From positions 175,018 to 239,017 of the forward strand of contig JAURVB010014698.1 of the NCBI GenBank assembly GCA_033002965.1: a DNA stretch of 64,000 bases. Reading direction: 5' to 3'. The stretch is from Piper betle (lineage: Eukaryota > Streptophyta > Magnoliopsida > Piperales > Piperaceae). Positions 15,130-28,286 of the stretch are shown piece by piece (within the stretch, counting starts at the first letter, position 1; each line of letters begins with the position of its first letter). The notes beneath the pieces were generated by a model. That model saw only the letters and a list, made by a program, of their open reading frames with translations, was not told the DNA's origin and searched no databases. The translations under genes were made by a program, and so were the position numbers.

Positions 15130-16976
15130 AAGGTTTTGAGCTCTTTTGCCTTTTGAGTAACAAAATGTACATAGTTTAGCTTGAGATTCAATAAATTACA
15201 TGTCATATATTCCACGCCAATTTTTGGCAACCATATGTATAATTGGGAAATCCTGGATGGTTGTCTATAAGAACTCCCTACTCCCTACCAATGTTTACAG
15301 TTCGACAATCACCTGGGTAACATAGGTAGAAGTGAAGAAAGCTGCTAACTCCTGTTAAATTTGTCTTTTATGAAAAAAATTGAATACAAAATCATATATT
15401 CCTCATACTTACTTGGCTGCTGATACAATATGCAGAACCTTCATTTGGTTTTTTCTCTCTTCTTTTGAGGTTGATAAGGTGTAGATGTGAGCTCAAAGAT
15501 ATGTCCTGATGAGATCAAACGATGCTCTCCTTAATAATTAAAACTCCCGACGAGTTTTAGGATTGAAGCAAAGCAAGGCTCTAGCATATCATAAAATTAA
15601 GAACTTCAAATGCATCAAGTTAAACAAAACAAAACAAAAGCAAAAGCATCATCATGTGAAAAGCAAATGAACCCGATCCATATCGCCGATTAGTACTGCG
15701 ATATTGCCGATACATATCGATTTTTGAGAAGGCCAATACGATACACGTTCAATATACCCGATGTGTGTTAAAATGATATTTTTTTCATTTTTCGACCACT
15801 TTAAAGATTTATAAAATTAAGAATATTTATACATGTTCCAAAAACGATCAAATCTACCGCTTACAAACTTCTTTCCCCCATCTACAGGTGGGTTTTATCA
15901 TTTTTTTTTATTATAATAAAAAAATAAAAAAATAGATTATATCCTTCCTCTTCTATTTATATATATATTTGTTTTCTGTACTTTTACTTCATTCTTATCG
16001 TCTTTCTCACCATTCATACATCAATATTTTTTTTATTTTTTTTTCCTTGGATATAACTTGGTGTTCTATATTTATATCGGTACAACAAAATTAATGTTTA
16101 TTATCATAAAATTTAACAAAATAATTGTTATAATAAAAATCTTAATTATTATTATATTTATTTATAAAATGGTTTTACTTTTCGATGTGAGATGCATGAG
16201 TAATATTATTTCATTCATCAATTATATAAAATTTAACTTAATACTTGTTGATATTTGGATAAAAAATTAAATTTAAATGATATTTTATTAGCATTTTTTT
16301 ATAAAATATTAATTAATTATATATATTATTAATCTCTAGTATACCCTCAAAAGAAATTTTGGAAATGATATTGTTTTCTAGCAAAAACAAGTAAACCTCT
16401 CAAACAGCTTGGGAAAATCTGCAACTTATGAAAGAAGAAACGAGCCTGAACCGATATAGGTGGAAGGCAAACTTCGTCGGAACAACGTAGAACTCTGCCC
16501 TTCATCCAACCACCAACAAACCCAAAATATCAATCTAATAAAAGCTTTAGATGGCCCATTAAGTTGTAAATTTCTCTGCGGCTGATTCAACATAACAATG
16601 AGAACAATTTTTTTATCTAGAATAGTACCGTCGGAACTCGGTTGATCAGCTGTACTGCATATTTATACGGAGCAAAGCAATTCATTTGCACGGAAGCATT
16701 AGAATCGCTCTGAGTTCACACCCTGTATCATCAATTTATATCTTCTATCAATGAGCTAAAGTACTAAATGCAGAGTTTTGTACTCTCACATCTAACCATT
16801 TCAATATTCAAACTACAAAATATCATAAAAACTCAATGTATCTGTCTATAATTTCTGGTTTATTGTGTATATGTTAACAGATACAGGGCATATGCCAGAT
16901 ACACTGACAAGGTCACTTACACCTTTACTGCTTACCTTCACGGTTAGCGAAAGACAATGCCTTTGGCCATAGTGGT
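15130..16976. other. Intergenic, no gene recognised
   Basis: AT-rich. Around 15670-15770 short words GATATCG, CGATAC and CCGAT recur, which looks like one end of a degraded repeat, but I could not find its other end. The part close to 16977 is the 3' flank of the HMG-CoA lyase pseudogene. Confidence 0.5.
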
Positions 16977-19900
16977 TTAAGGCTTGGACAATTCTGGTGC
17001 TGCCTTCCTGCTCAAAGCAATGACCGCTTTTGAGCCAGATGAACGATTCAGGTGCTTGCAAATGAACTCTCCAGCGGCAATGAGCTTCCCAAGATTGATA
17101 TAGGTCTTTATGCCAAGCCCGTTGAGCATAAATACCACACCCTCGGTCGCCACATTGCCTGTGCCCCCTAAGCATAAGGACACCACCAAGCCCAGAAACC
17201 GAAGTGTCCACAGTGCTAATTCCCATCTGGTAAATCACACAAATGACGAAACCTCGTCAGAGAAGAAACAGATATTTAACATGCCGTTTAAATTTAATTT
17301 TTATCTGATATGGTTAGAAAATCCAAGTACAATTAGTATATTCAACACGCCGGACACAACACACATCAACCATACAAAATAACAAGAAATTAAATGCAAG
17401 TCAGATCCTCCTTACTTGGAGAGAGACTAGAACATTTGCAAGAGACTGTCCATAAGCGTCATGAAAATGAACAGCAAGTCTTTATGCCGGAACAACAGCC
17501 ATTACAGCTTCAAGCTTTGGAACAATGGTCCCTATCAAAGGAAAAACGAGGAATTAAAAATCCACCCATGCAACAAGTAACTAAGTCGGCTTTTAGTTTC
17601 CTAAAGAGGAAAACACATCACTTAAATAAGAAAAACTAAACAAACCATGATTCTATTTTGCAACAGCAAGATAATATGCAGATGATCAGATTATAAACAT
17701 TACCAGGAGTTCTACACCAATTGTGTCACCAAGAGAAATCACAAAGTAATCCATATCATGAAGACGTTTAGCCACAAAAACCACTTGTGCTTTAATTGGA
17801 CAGCCAACAACACATGAAACATACCTACAATAATGTGCTTTAGAGCATAAATATATCTTGAGGATATCCTAGAGATGATCAGGCAACCATCGCATTAATT
17901 TTATGTACTGTATCACAATTTACATAAGTGATTATGTAGATCTGTTTATGTTACAGATCAACTGTCTAAATGGCACATCAAAATTAAAGAAGAGGTGACC
18001 AACTCAGAAACCAGCTATTTGATTTTAACCTTTAAATATGTTCATAGGTGACAATTAATTGAATCATCGATCTTCATTAAAGAACAACAAAGCGATTTAT
18101 GAGACATACCCACGAACGGGAATTGACAACTCTCTAGCTGCATCCACAACAGCATGATAACGAGTCCGGCTATCTTCAATGCTGCAGTTAATATTTGACT
18201 TTGAAAAAGACTCAGAAGCTGATGCAAATACAGCCTCTTTTGCCCCTGCTGCAATTGCTGCTTCAAAACCCTGCTGAAAATTTCAACTCACTTTCAGTAA
18301 TATCTTCTAAATGTGTCCAGGCAAATTTTCATATTTCCACGAACCAAAGTTACCTACCTTGAGATTGGGAGTTAAAACTGGAAATTAAACTCCCTCTGCT
18401 GTTCGAATAGCTTTCATGACTTCTTCTGCATCTGCTAACTGAAACATATTCAAATAAAAAGATAATCAGTTCTATGTCATCCCAAACAAATGTCATTATA
18501 TATCGTCTTTTGCTTTCTAAAACAGTTTTTGGCCTTTAACTAGTCTCAATTCTCATTTATGGAAGGGCAGATTTTATAACACATTTAACTGTTCACTTCA
18601 TTTTTATGCATGAAATAACTATGGATTCTGTTTCCTTTGGGAGAAAGTGTATCCTCGTAGTTGCTATGCATAAATAGTCTAAAAAAATGGAGCGGCCATA
18701 ATACCTGTGGGACGCATTTCGGAGAAACAAAACTTGTGGCCTCCACTACAGACAATCCAGAAGAAACCGACCTCTGAATCAATTCAATCTTCACTGATGC
18801 AGGAACAAGATTTTTCATTCCGTAATCCATCTCAAGCCCCCACTTCCACTATTTTCACGAATTCTCGTAAGTCTTTCAAAGACTGCATCAACAGCATTCC
18901 ATCCTTTGTCACAAACCAGCCAAATAGAACCGCAAATCTAGTTTAACTAAATCAGGAAGCTTCAGATATATAGCTAATGGGAAAGTAACATTACTTGAAA
19001 GCATGACAGGGCACAATGCATTCTAAAAGCAAATTTTTTGTTGAAGTAAAATCTTATTCCAGTTTTGAAATGTGATGTATAATTTTTTAAAATAAAAAAC
19101 ATGCTTGATGATAAGTGATGAGGCTTCTTTCAGTGACATATTACCGATACTGAATTGTTCTAGTCAAATTATGTTAGCTTCAAACTGATTATTCATTGCT
19201 GGAAAGTAAATTTATCAGGCCATCAATGATAGCCCAAGTATTAATTGTCACTAAGAACTAGGTATAGTTTAGAAAACACTTTCACAAGTGAACATAACGT
19301 TCAAGGGAAAATTTTCTTAATTATAGTGCCACATAGTAGAAACTTGACCGGCCAAGTTCTAAATGTGGATCCGAGTTTCATTGGCAGGAGTTGCAGGCGT
19401 ATATCACTAGTAGCCTGTAACAACAAAAAATAAAAGGACATATGTTTCATTACTATTTTCCAAAAGGAGAATAGCTTTTCTAATGATGATTGTTATTGTT
19501 ATAATCCCAAGTTAAATGATCATTCAAGAACCTACAGAGTTTGCCAAGATAAATGTGACAAGTCCATAATATTCACATGAGTTTCATGATAAGCAAGTAG
19601 ACAGTTCTTTAGCTCACAGTTATGATGAAAATTCATCACCTTGACAGTTGATAACAAAACCGGCACATAAACTTAATGCAAAGCAATACATAAGACAAAC
19701 AGGGTAACTAGCACTAGTCTTAAACCCAATTTCTTCACATGATAAACACAGCAATATGCAGCAAACACGTACAGGTTCCATCCCATTATCTGATCCATAA
19801 CTTGGTTTAAATGCTGAGGATTAAGCACCACTCAAGAATATGCATGATAAGATCAGCCAAATCCCTTTATGTGATTTGCTATAGGAGCGGTCGTATAAGC

Positions 19901-20459
19901 GCCATGAATCATTTTTTCCAATGCATGAAACCCTTCGATACATGATACCATCCTGGTAACAATCCCTCATTCGCCTCCTCCACAACATGTCCTCAACCAA
20001 TCTTCACTATCAGCAAACAAGAACCATTTAATTGTCTCAACAAAACAATAGAAAGTCATAGCTACTTTATATCTATCAAAACCTTAAAGCTTATAAGCTC
20101 AAACTCTTAAATCCAGACAAAGTTGACTACCTTAGTGTTTGAGATAGGCATTAAATTGGCATGCTAAAATGTCTTTTTCTATTAATATACATTTAAAAAC
20201 TTTTTGGAAATGTTAAAATGTCTTTAACCCAGTAAAACAAATGAGGAGGTCTTCAAAATCACGAACACATTGTGCTTTATTTATACCAAATTCAGTCTCT
20301 ATAAGCATTCTTATTTTGAAAACAGAAGGGTCTTCCCTCCGTCAAGCAATGATCCATTCCCATATCAACTACTCTGGGCCCACCAATACCGCTCAAACTG
20401 GGCAGCTTCTCAAGCTCGAAAGGCCCCTCCAAACTCGTCAAGCTGGATATGGATTTCAT
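16977..20459 (-). pseudogene. 3-hydroxy-3-methylglutaryl-CoA lyase pseudogene (unprocessed, intron-bearing)
   Basis: HMG-CoA lyase cleaves HMG-CoA to acetoacetate and acetyl-CoA in leucine breakdown. Homologous exons keep their order and splice sites: first exon from ATG 20459 (LEKLPSLSGI), one ending at 18705 ([23 protein letters not shown]), 18358-18438, 18110-18270 ([20 protein letters not shown]), 17704-17824 (VSCVVGCP, ISLGDTIGV), 17416-17531 (LAVHFHDAYGQSL) and 16977-17226 (NVATEGVVFMLNGLG). In-frame stops come from substitutions: TGA at 18832-18834 replacing the Arg of VGPRDGL, TAA at 18385-18387, TAA at 17482-17484 and TAG at 17168-17170. One-base shifts break the LGGCPYA active-site loop, the GVGTPG segment and the region after DGL. 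About six residues before KV in VGCP...KV are missing. Because the introns remain, this is a duplicated gene that decayed, not a retrocopy. A functional paralogue elsewhere is expected. Confidence 0.93.
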
Positions 20460-20469
20460 GAGCCAACCA

Positions 20470-21850
20470 GGAGCAAATGAGTTCAGCAAACAAACTCGCC
20501 GAAGGCGACACAATTTGAATGTATAACCCATTGTTGCATGAGATTTCTGGGCACACCTGTTCATTTTTAAAAAAATTTTAAGTCTTTTCAATCTAGATAG
20601 AATAAAAAAATAAAGATAGAAAAGTTCGGCTCATTGGACTAGTCAGATTCTTTACGGTAACGTTCATTTGAAACTATTGTACTATTCTCTCCCAAAAAAT
20701 CATCATGATTTCGCGGGAGAGGTATAATTCCTAGTTTTGATATTATATAGAAATTTATACACGAAAAAATATTTCAGCTTTTTCCGGAAAAAGCTCATAT
20801 TTCAGTGTTTATCAAAATTAAATATTAATCCCCTTAAAAATGGATTTAAAAAAGAGAGAATCAAGAAAAAAGCTAACAAAATAGCGAATAATTATCTGAA
20901 GGACTGGAACTAATCAATTGTCGATGAGAACTGAAAAGATTCCTGATCCCGCTAATCAGTCTGTAACCAAATTTTAAGAGAGGGATAATCATCATCGACC
21001 GCCATTAACCTGCCGGTGCGCATGGATTCATGCATGGTTATAATAATATCGGATCATACACCTGCCTCGTCCGAATTAGCCCGGCCATCTCAGAGACCAA
21101 GATGCTCCCGATACACACTTCGTGCATGCTATATGCGCCAGGGTCATCAACCAGCTCGACCCCTAGGCTGCCCCCTCTTTGAAACAGGGGGTGCGCTGTG
21201 TCTATATTTTAAATAATTTTGTCTTTTTTGTATTCCATATTTCTAGAGTCAAGAATTTGATACAAGAAATAAATGAAACCAATCATTTGTTATTGCTACT
21301 CTTAAGTTTTCTTATGAAGTCTCATTTTTTAATGGTTTCTTTGTTCACATATTTGGATTTTAAAAATAAAAACTTCCGTTTATTTCTTTTTTTCCATACG
21401 ATGAATTTTGGTTCTGACCAATGCCATACCCAACTTAGTAACAATGCTACATGAAAAGAGGCAAGCAAACAAGCAACAGATATGTGAAAGCCGTTGCTTA
21501 TTAGCGCCCATACATTTTCTTACTAGATTGAAATCGATAAATTGTATTTTGTCAGAGATATTGTTTTAGAAAGATTCTCCACTCCTCCCATAGAGGTATC
21601 AGGAGCTCCTCTAAGTGTTCCAGCCAGTGGGGTTAGAATCTCATTTTAAAGATTCTTGTGATTCTTAAGGATCCAACTATAAAACAACTAGGAATAGAGA
21701 GCTTTCCCTTTTTTTACTTTCGGTCAACTCTTTGATTTGGTTTTAAGAATATTAATTTTAAGAATGAGTGATTTCTTTTACAACCATCCTAATTTCTTGT
21801 ATTCAAATTTTCTATAGGATCTAATCCTTTGTGCTCTCTTTCTTTTGTTT
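20470..21850. other. Intergenic, upstream of the lyase pseudogene
   Basis: AT-rich. Its right part (about 21680-21850) may already be plastid spacer next to trnL, judging by style, but I cannot confirm that. No gene recognised. Confidence 0.4.
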
Positions 21851-21855
21851 TTTAT

Positions 21856-21931
21856 TGCCACTCAGACTCGAACTGAGACACTCTAGCACGGCTTCCTAAG
21901 AGTAGCGTGTCTACCAATTTCACCATAGCGA
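21856..21931 (-). pseudogene. trnL-UAG: Plastid trnL-UAG remnant
   Basis: Read on the minus strand it follows the plastid tRNA-Leu(UAG) gene almost throughout: TATGGTGAAATTGGTAGACA for the acceptor and D-arm, CTCTTAGGAAGC for the anticodon arm and GTTCGAGTCTGAGTGG for the T-arm. Changes in the long variable arm and at the 3' end would disturb pairing. It lies in nuclear sequence beside other plastid pieces, so it is a transferred copy, not a working nuclear tRNA gene. Confidence 0.88.
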
Positions 21932-22137
21932 CTTGGTTCTACACACTGCCTATCACACTATGGGAGCTGATTATGCCCAAAGCCATTACCTTAACTGTAA
22001 GGAGGGGCACGGATGAAGGCAGGGCTAACGACTAGAGTGAAGTCGTAACAAGGTTGATCGTACTGAAAGGTGTAGTTGGATCATCTCATTTTCGGTGAGA
22101 TGCTCAATATTTGTTAGATATTTTGATTTGACACAAG
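21932..22137 (+). pseudogene. rrn16: Plastid 16S rRNA 3'-end fragment plus start of the rrn16-trnI spacer
   Basis: Contains recognisable universal 16S landmarks: TACACACTGCCTATCACACTATGG (variant of the decoding-region site), GTGAAGTCGTAACAAGGTTG, and the 3' end GTTGGATCATCTC around the anti-Shine-Dalgarno region. These are followed by plastid spacer (TTTTGATTTGACAC). Many transitions relative to the plastid consensus show age. Only the last roughly 150 bases of the rRNA are present. Confidence 0.9.
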
Positions 22138-22405
22138 ACGTGGGCATAAGGACTTTTATGACACAATCAATAATTTGCCTTATTTTAAATTCAGTCTTTG
22201 CTCTAGTCTCTTTAGGGGTTATTACCTCTTTGGTAGCTCAACACATTTATTCTTTACCCGCTTATGCATTCATAGCACAAGACTTTATTAGCCCAACTGT
22301 GTTATATACTCATCACTAGTATATCACAGGGTTAATCATGATAGGAGCTTTGCTCATGGAGTTATATTCTTCATTCGAGATTACAATCAGAAACAGAATG
22401 AGACT
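22138..22405 (+). pseudogene. psaB: psaB internal fragment (photosystem I P700 apoprotein A2)
   Basis: Reading from ACGTGGGCATAAGG, the translation gives [26 protein letters not shown] and LYTHH, a characteristic internal part of PsaB. It continues past a TAG to the region of the RDYNPEQNE motif, now altered. No start or end of the gene is present, and stops and shifts interrupt it. It abuts the 16S-trnI spacer directly. Confidence 0.9.
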
Positions 22406-22889
22406 AATGTATATTTATATTAATTATATATAGAATTTCTTATTTACTTGTACTTTACCACTCTCACTCATCCTTATACCCGATATCTAATGAGTTATGA
22501 GTTGAATAGATTCTATTTATCAGAAAGACGAATATTCTATTGACCCTTGACAATGGCATATGTTGAACATGCAAATCATAGATGGGAAAATAGGCAGGAT
22601 TCCATTCATACATGAACATGAAAAAGAAAATTAAAACAAGAGTAGACGGAAATGAATATGCTGAAACAAAGATTGAGCAACAGTCAATAAGAGTGAGGGA
22701 ATGCTAGACATTTGGTAATTTTCCTTCTAGCCAGGATGAAAGATTTCGTTGAAACTCCTAATGCATGTACATTTGGTGACACAAATTGCATAATATCATT
22801 AAATAGTTATTTTTGGGATTATCCATCCGCCGAGAGAGTTTATTAAACCAAGTTGGGTTTATCGGCTAAGAACTATGGTGGGCAATTTA

Positions 22890-23140
22890 TGAATGTCTAT
22901 GCAATGGCCTTGATTTCACTAAGGATGATGAAAATGTGAACTCGCAACCACAAAACATAAAATATTTAGCAAGAGTTGCCCCTCTATACGGCACAAGGTA
23001 TTGTAATGTCGTAGGGAAATTCGTCATTTTAGTTGCTACAATTGTACATTTCATTGCCCCTTGTTCCTGAAAAGTAGTCATTACTTGAGCTCATGAAAGA
23101 TATTTTTTGACCAATTGCTACATAAACACATTAAAATTTA
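22890..23140 (-). pseudogene. atpA: atpA internal fragment (plastid ATP synthase alpha subunit)
   Basis: The minus strand encodes VYVAIGQK, then [18 protein letters not shown] and [18 protein letters not shown] with scattered substitutions. This matches the plastid AtpA segment around [18 protein letters not shown] and LQYLAPYTGAALAEYF. The match fades toward 22890. It is a short internal piece with no start or stop. Confidence 0.9.
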
Positions 23141-26100
23141 CTATTAAGAATAGTATGTAAGCTATTTAATTTGAGAGATAAATAGAATAACTTGATAGTG
23201 AAGCTTGACACCTGCCTGGAGAACGATTAAAGGTAACAAATATTTATTAATTTTTTATTTGTGTTTGAGCGTGATGTCCTCATTTTTTATTGTAATCAGT
23301 ATTCCTATTTTAATTTCATATCTTACTAGGAAATAATGGAGCCCATATGTTTGGGTAGGGTGAATACAGGAGCGTGGAGAATATATTTCTAACTTTTCTT
23401 TGAATTCAAGTCCGAAGGAGTGTGATATATATACACATAAAACTGGAAGAAAAGTGAAAAGTTGAGTTGGTTAGATAATTGGAAGAGGAATAATCTAACA
23501 ATAATAGATTAACTATGTACTCCTCTACACAGTTCCGCCCCTACAATAGTTGTGTTACCATTCAACTAAAGTGGCTTCTATAGTGTTTCTTAAACTTCAA
23601 TTACAAGAAGGTATAATCTTTACTTATGTTAAGAATTTTTGTTCTCGATATTTAATTTATGGTTCAGATTTTAATAACGACTTACTTGTTTGCATGGCTG
23701 GTACATCGTAGGTATAAAATCCTTAATATAATATATTAAAAGTAGGTTTGTGGCCCCATCAGTTAGAAGAACGCAAAAGTAAAGAAGTCATAAACCTATG
23801 GTTAGTATCTGTCATATGTGTTTGAACTTTGAAGGAATCAAATTGATTAATGCTAACTAGGTAACTTATAGCATCTAGCTGTTTATCATCATGAGCAGGA
23901 CTGCAATAGAGTAAATATTGAACTTATTATTTTTCTAATCTATTTGAAAGTATTGTGTAAATAAAGTTTATGATTTTTTAGTATCATTGACAAATTTTCT
24001 AATTTACAAACGCAAACATTTGACCTGTCGTTTTTTCCGTAATGGTTTATGTATCCAAATTTAGAGTGGTTGTCAATGACATTACGATCAAACGTAGAGA
24101 ATGGCGAAGAGTTTGATTGCCCAAAATGCTTCTTACCACGCAGGGGACTGTAATCACCCATTGTCGCTTGTTTTATGCTGATCATACATGAAGAATTTTT
24201 GGACTCAAAGTACCTTACATGACTTCAATCCTAAAGTGCATTAGATATCCAGAATGAACCAAACTATATTACTAAGAAGGTCACCAAAAATATGCCAACA
24301 AAAACAAAAGCTTTGTTGGATTCATTTTGTAAGGGAGGCGTACTCCATATGTTTTAGTTATGATATCGCAATTTGCAGAGTTTCTTATCGTATTGGAGAA
24401 AGCCCTCATTGGATATGGACTCAATGTGTTAAAATTAGATACCCAACTAAGTGAGAGAAAAGGGCATATGCCGTACAATGAAGGATTTCATATTGATGGC
24501 TCTCCTAAAATACTTAATTTTAGCAACAGTGAAAATAGTTTGCACAATCAAGTTAGAAGATTTGGTGGCTTCATATTTATATTTAATGAAACCATGGTAA
24601 AGCTCGCTATCGGAGAAGGAGGTGATTCATTCAATTCACCCCAAGCAGAATCAAGCTGCATGTAAGTAGGTTTAAGCTCGGTGGGTTGAGATCTAGTCTC
24701 GGATTTCGAAACGTATTGCCATGGTATAAGGAAAAATCATGTACTGCTACTTTTTAGGTGTGGCCGATGTTAAATTTAATTTAACTTATCTAACAATCAA
24801 TTATCAATCACCTTGCTAACAGATTGCCCGTTGAATTAGAATGCACGCAGCAGCAATTGTCGACTAATTGGAGAATCAAACAGCCTGCTGTTCGTATACT
24901 TTGACTGAGCTAATAACAGACGCCTACGAGCGGGGAAATGTTATAATTGTTGGGCCATATGGACCCGAAAGGAGATTAGAAATATATATCATCGGCTTCT
25001 CTTAATACCCCTTACACGTCATATCATCATCTCACTAAAATCAAACTAGGCTATGCCAATTAAGTATCATCGGCTTCTCGTAATACCCCTTATATGTCAT
25101 ATCATCGTCTCAATAAAACCAAACTAGGCTCTGCTATGACAATCGGCTCTGTCAATTAAGACAGCCCGAGGCAACACCAAAATCAACGAATCAACCAGGC
25201 TTTAATGTGTCACAAGTTTTTTTAATCTAAAAATTAATTTAAAAAATAAAATTTTCTTAATAACATATATGTAAGCCATCAGTCATCTCCAAACATGATG
25301 TAAAATAAACCCAACAAGATGCGTGAAGCAAAATATTAATACGTCCAAACACTTATATAACAAGCAGATGATTAATGTGTTATACATCATGGCACCATGT
25401 ATAAAATCGTTCATAATTAATTCTAATGTATAATTTATCATGCTCCAACGTCCTTGATATAGAATTGGTTTATTTGTACGTAATGAGATGATCATTAATT
25501 GGTTGTATACATCGGCCAAAAACTAGAATATGTCGGCTTAGCTTTTGTAGGCGGTGGGCACTGAGCGTGTAGTACTGTGCACACAGATCTATCGACCGAA
25601 TTTTCGTTCCCCAAGTAAAACCTATACACCGAATGTTATTTTATTTACAGATCAGAACCATGCGTGAGACGAAGTCCACATACGCGTTCAATATTAATTG
25701 GGGGGTTGAATCAAGGGCTCTTTCATCGTCAATTTAAAGCTCTGCTTGTTGAAAAAAATATAAAAAAACCGCCCTGCTTAATATTTCCTTCTTTGTTTTT
25801 ATTGCATCAACCAAAATAGAATCCCATTATAAATTTGCATAAAAAAATGGACTTCAAAACAGCGTTTAATTTGTAACTCAATGCAGACTTCAACCTCCCG
25901 TTGTACACGACATAAAACCGTAAGTTCCATGCATTGCCAATGAAAAACATTTACAAAGCTTGTAAATAAAGTGTATTAAATAACGTATGGAGGTCACCGG
26001 CAGGGCATGATCCCGAGGGTCGTTCCGGGTTTAGTCACTTTCATGGAATTGCAATTTGATAAGCCTTTCCATCTGGAGAGGTGTCGCTTCTGAAAAATAA

Positions 26101-27700
26101 ATAAATTCAAAACGTAAAATAAAACAAAATATTGACGTGGGACACTTTACCTATGCATTAAAAGCATCTGACCGACTAGAAATTTTATCTGAATTAGATC
26201 TCTAATTATCCCATTTGTAATGACTTTGACTCCAATTTAAATCATGTCCTTAAAACAGGCCAGCCAGATTGGATGTGAGACTTAGAGACTCTTTGGTTAG
26301 TAGTTAGTACCCCCTTTGCTTAAACTGCTCCGAGAAAACAAACCTTAAATACCTGCCACCGATGAAGCTGTTTTCGCTCTTTCACGACGGAAATAATTTG
26401 CTGTTGCATTGTATATAGAATATACTGATCCATCTTAATACTATACGAATTGACTGTAATATAATAGTATAGATTGGAGGAGAAGACGAGGCAGCAGGGA
26501 AACAGAGCGAGCGAATATAAAAATAAAATGAACAATCTCGGCGGCGAGTTTTCTGTTTCACCCGCCAATCAACTAATATATGTGGATATTTTTTTCTAAA
26601 AAAAAGGAAAAATTAATACATATCTGGAATATATTCCAATCTCCAGAAGACAGACAAAGGAATCTAGGAACCAGATCTCATATGATCATCATCTTCGCCT
26701 AATAGTTTCACTTTGTTTCGTGCAGTGATCCTTCCCCCTAAGTTGTGCTCATCTCTGGCTACAGTATTCATATTTGACGAGCACATATGGAGTAGAAGAA
26801 ATGGTGCATATTATTGACTTTGAAATAAATATTTCGCTTATTAATTTATAGTGTATGATAAAAAATCATTTGCCTGCAAGTGTTAGATTTACACCTTCAA
26901 ACGGTGAGTATTGTCTTTGTTTTTTTTAAAAAAGTCAGTATTGCGTTTTTTTTAATTTGATTTGAGCATCATGTTATTTGGAAGCTTGTGTAAGTTTGTA
27001 TGAGGATAAAATAAGAGTTGAGAAATTCACTCCGTGACATTATAAATGAGAGACAAGTATTTATTAAAAAAAATCATAGAAATTAATATGCTCATAATTG
27101 TAACCATTTTTTGTAAACCCAACAATGTCATCTTCCGCCTGAGGCCAGCTGCCACAATATATACACTTTTTTCTTGCCAAAGGTACCATATTTACACTTT
27201 ATAAACTCTCCTTTGAGCAATTTTCCGTGGTAACAATATTAATTAATTAATTGATTGAATTTGGGATATTCGTGACCGAGTTGGATGAATTAAATATTTA
27301 ATAAAAATATATAAATATAAAAATAAATAACATCTTATTCAATAAAGTAGTCAATAATAATATTTTAAAACACAACACAGAATTCATAGGAGAGGAGAGT
27401 AACATAAACGATAGACGGTTCAAACGAGATCGAGTTAAGAACACTTTTATGAGAAATAATTAGTCAAAATGGTCCGATATTTATTTTTACAATGAACATT
27501 TTCCGGTTATAAATCTGACCGAACGGTCAACCGGATTATGTTGTATTTATAAAAGTAGCCATTGGCCATAATTAAAAAATAAAACCACACAAAGTTAATA
27601 ATTAGGATAAAAAAGAGGGGGAGGAAAAAGCATCCCATTCTTGGGTGCTCCTTCCTATCCCTGTCCTTCCTCTTCCCCCACCAAGAACAGACAACACGAA
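23141..27700. other. Intergenic, no gene recognised
   Basis: AT-rich. Open frames at 23940-24185 (minus) and 24360-24665 (plus) have no recognised domain. A local direct repeat (24987-25134) is listed separately. The last kilobase approaches the MED26 promoter. Confidence 0.5.
24987..25134. repeat. Tandem direct repeat, two units of about 78 bp
   Basis: Two adjacent copies start at 24987 and 25065. Both begin TATCATCGGCTTCTC and include AATACCCCTTA, GTCATATCATC and AAACTAGGCT. They differ at several positions. A third partial CGGCTCTG phrase follows near 25144. Confidence 0.85.
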
Positions 27701-28286
27701 AAAAAATTATAAGAAATTAAAAAAAAAAAACACCGAGGGACCTTCCTTCCTCTGCACATTCCATCCATCCAGAGAGAGATTTAATGTGATTGGATTGAAT
27801 TGAATCCGCAGAGAGAGAGGCAGAGTGAGAAGAAAAGATGAATAAAGGAGGTCAAACCATTTTTGTTTTATTATATGCAGAGGAAGAGAGGGGGGGAGGG
27901 ATTGAATGCATGAATGAAAACGCTCTCCCGCATCATCCTTCTAACCTCTACCTCTCAATAGCAGATTTTTGATCCTCCAATCTGCTTTTCCCAAATCGTT
28001 TTTTGTTGAATCTGTTCCTGGGTCTTCCTTGATTTCCCTCCTCTTGTTTTTTAATCCTATATCATATCAGATTGTGTTTAATTGGAAACATTTTACTTTT
28101 TGCTTTTTGATCCCAAAATTACTACTATAGAACTTGCTTGAATCATTCCTTTTGATTCGAGAATTGAGGTTTTTTCAATACCAGTTGCACAAAGAATTGG
28201 GTTTTTATCATTGTAAACAAGCATGGTAAGGTCAATCTTCCTGGGCTAGTTTCTTTTGGTTGGTTGGATTAGAATTGAATTAGGCC
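27700..28286 (+). promoter_or_regulatory. Promoter and 5' leader of the MED26-like gene
   Basis: GA-rich runs (AGAGAGAGGCAGAG near 27812) and pyrimidine tracts precede the gene. An upstream ATG at 28223 opens a frame of eight codons (MVRSIFLG, then TAG). Its ATG overlaps a donor-like ATGGTAAGG, and an acceptor-like AATTAG lies just before the main ATG. The 58-base intron this would make is short for a plant. The main ATG sits in a strong context (GCCATGG). Confidence 0.45.

Larger units (their letters stand above)
21856..23140. other. Nuclear plastid DNA (NUPT) mosaic of four plastome loci
   Basis: Four diverged plastid segments follow one another: trnL-UAG (minus), the 3' end of 16S rRNA with the start of its spacer (plus), an internal piece of psaB (plus) and an internal piece of atpA (minus). 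In a standard plastome these come from the small single-copy region, the inverted repeat and two distant places in the large single-copy region. The order here therefore cannot come from one collinear fragment. All are non-functional in the nucleus. The 22410-22890 stretch between psaB and atpA is not assigned; part of it may also be plastid spacer. Confidence 0.9.

Noticed and set aside
21856..21931. Functional nuclear tRNA-Leu gene
   Set aside because: Plastid-type sequence with altered variable arm and 3' end, embedded among other plastid fragments.
23940..24185. Open frame as part of a retrotransposon or plastid gene
   Set aside because: No recognisable zinc knuckle, RT, integrase or plastid protein motif.
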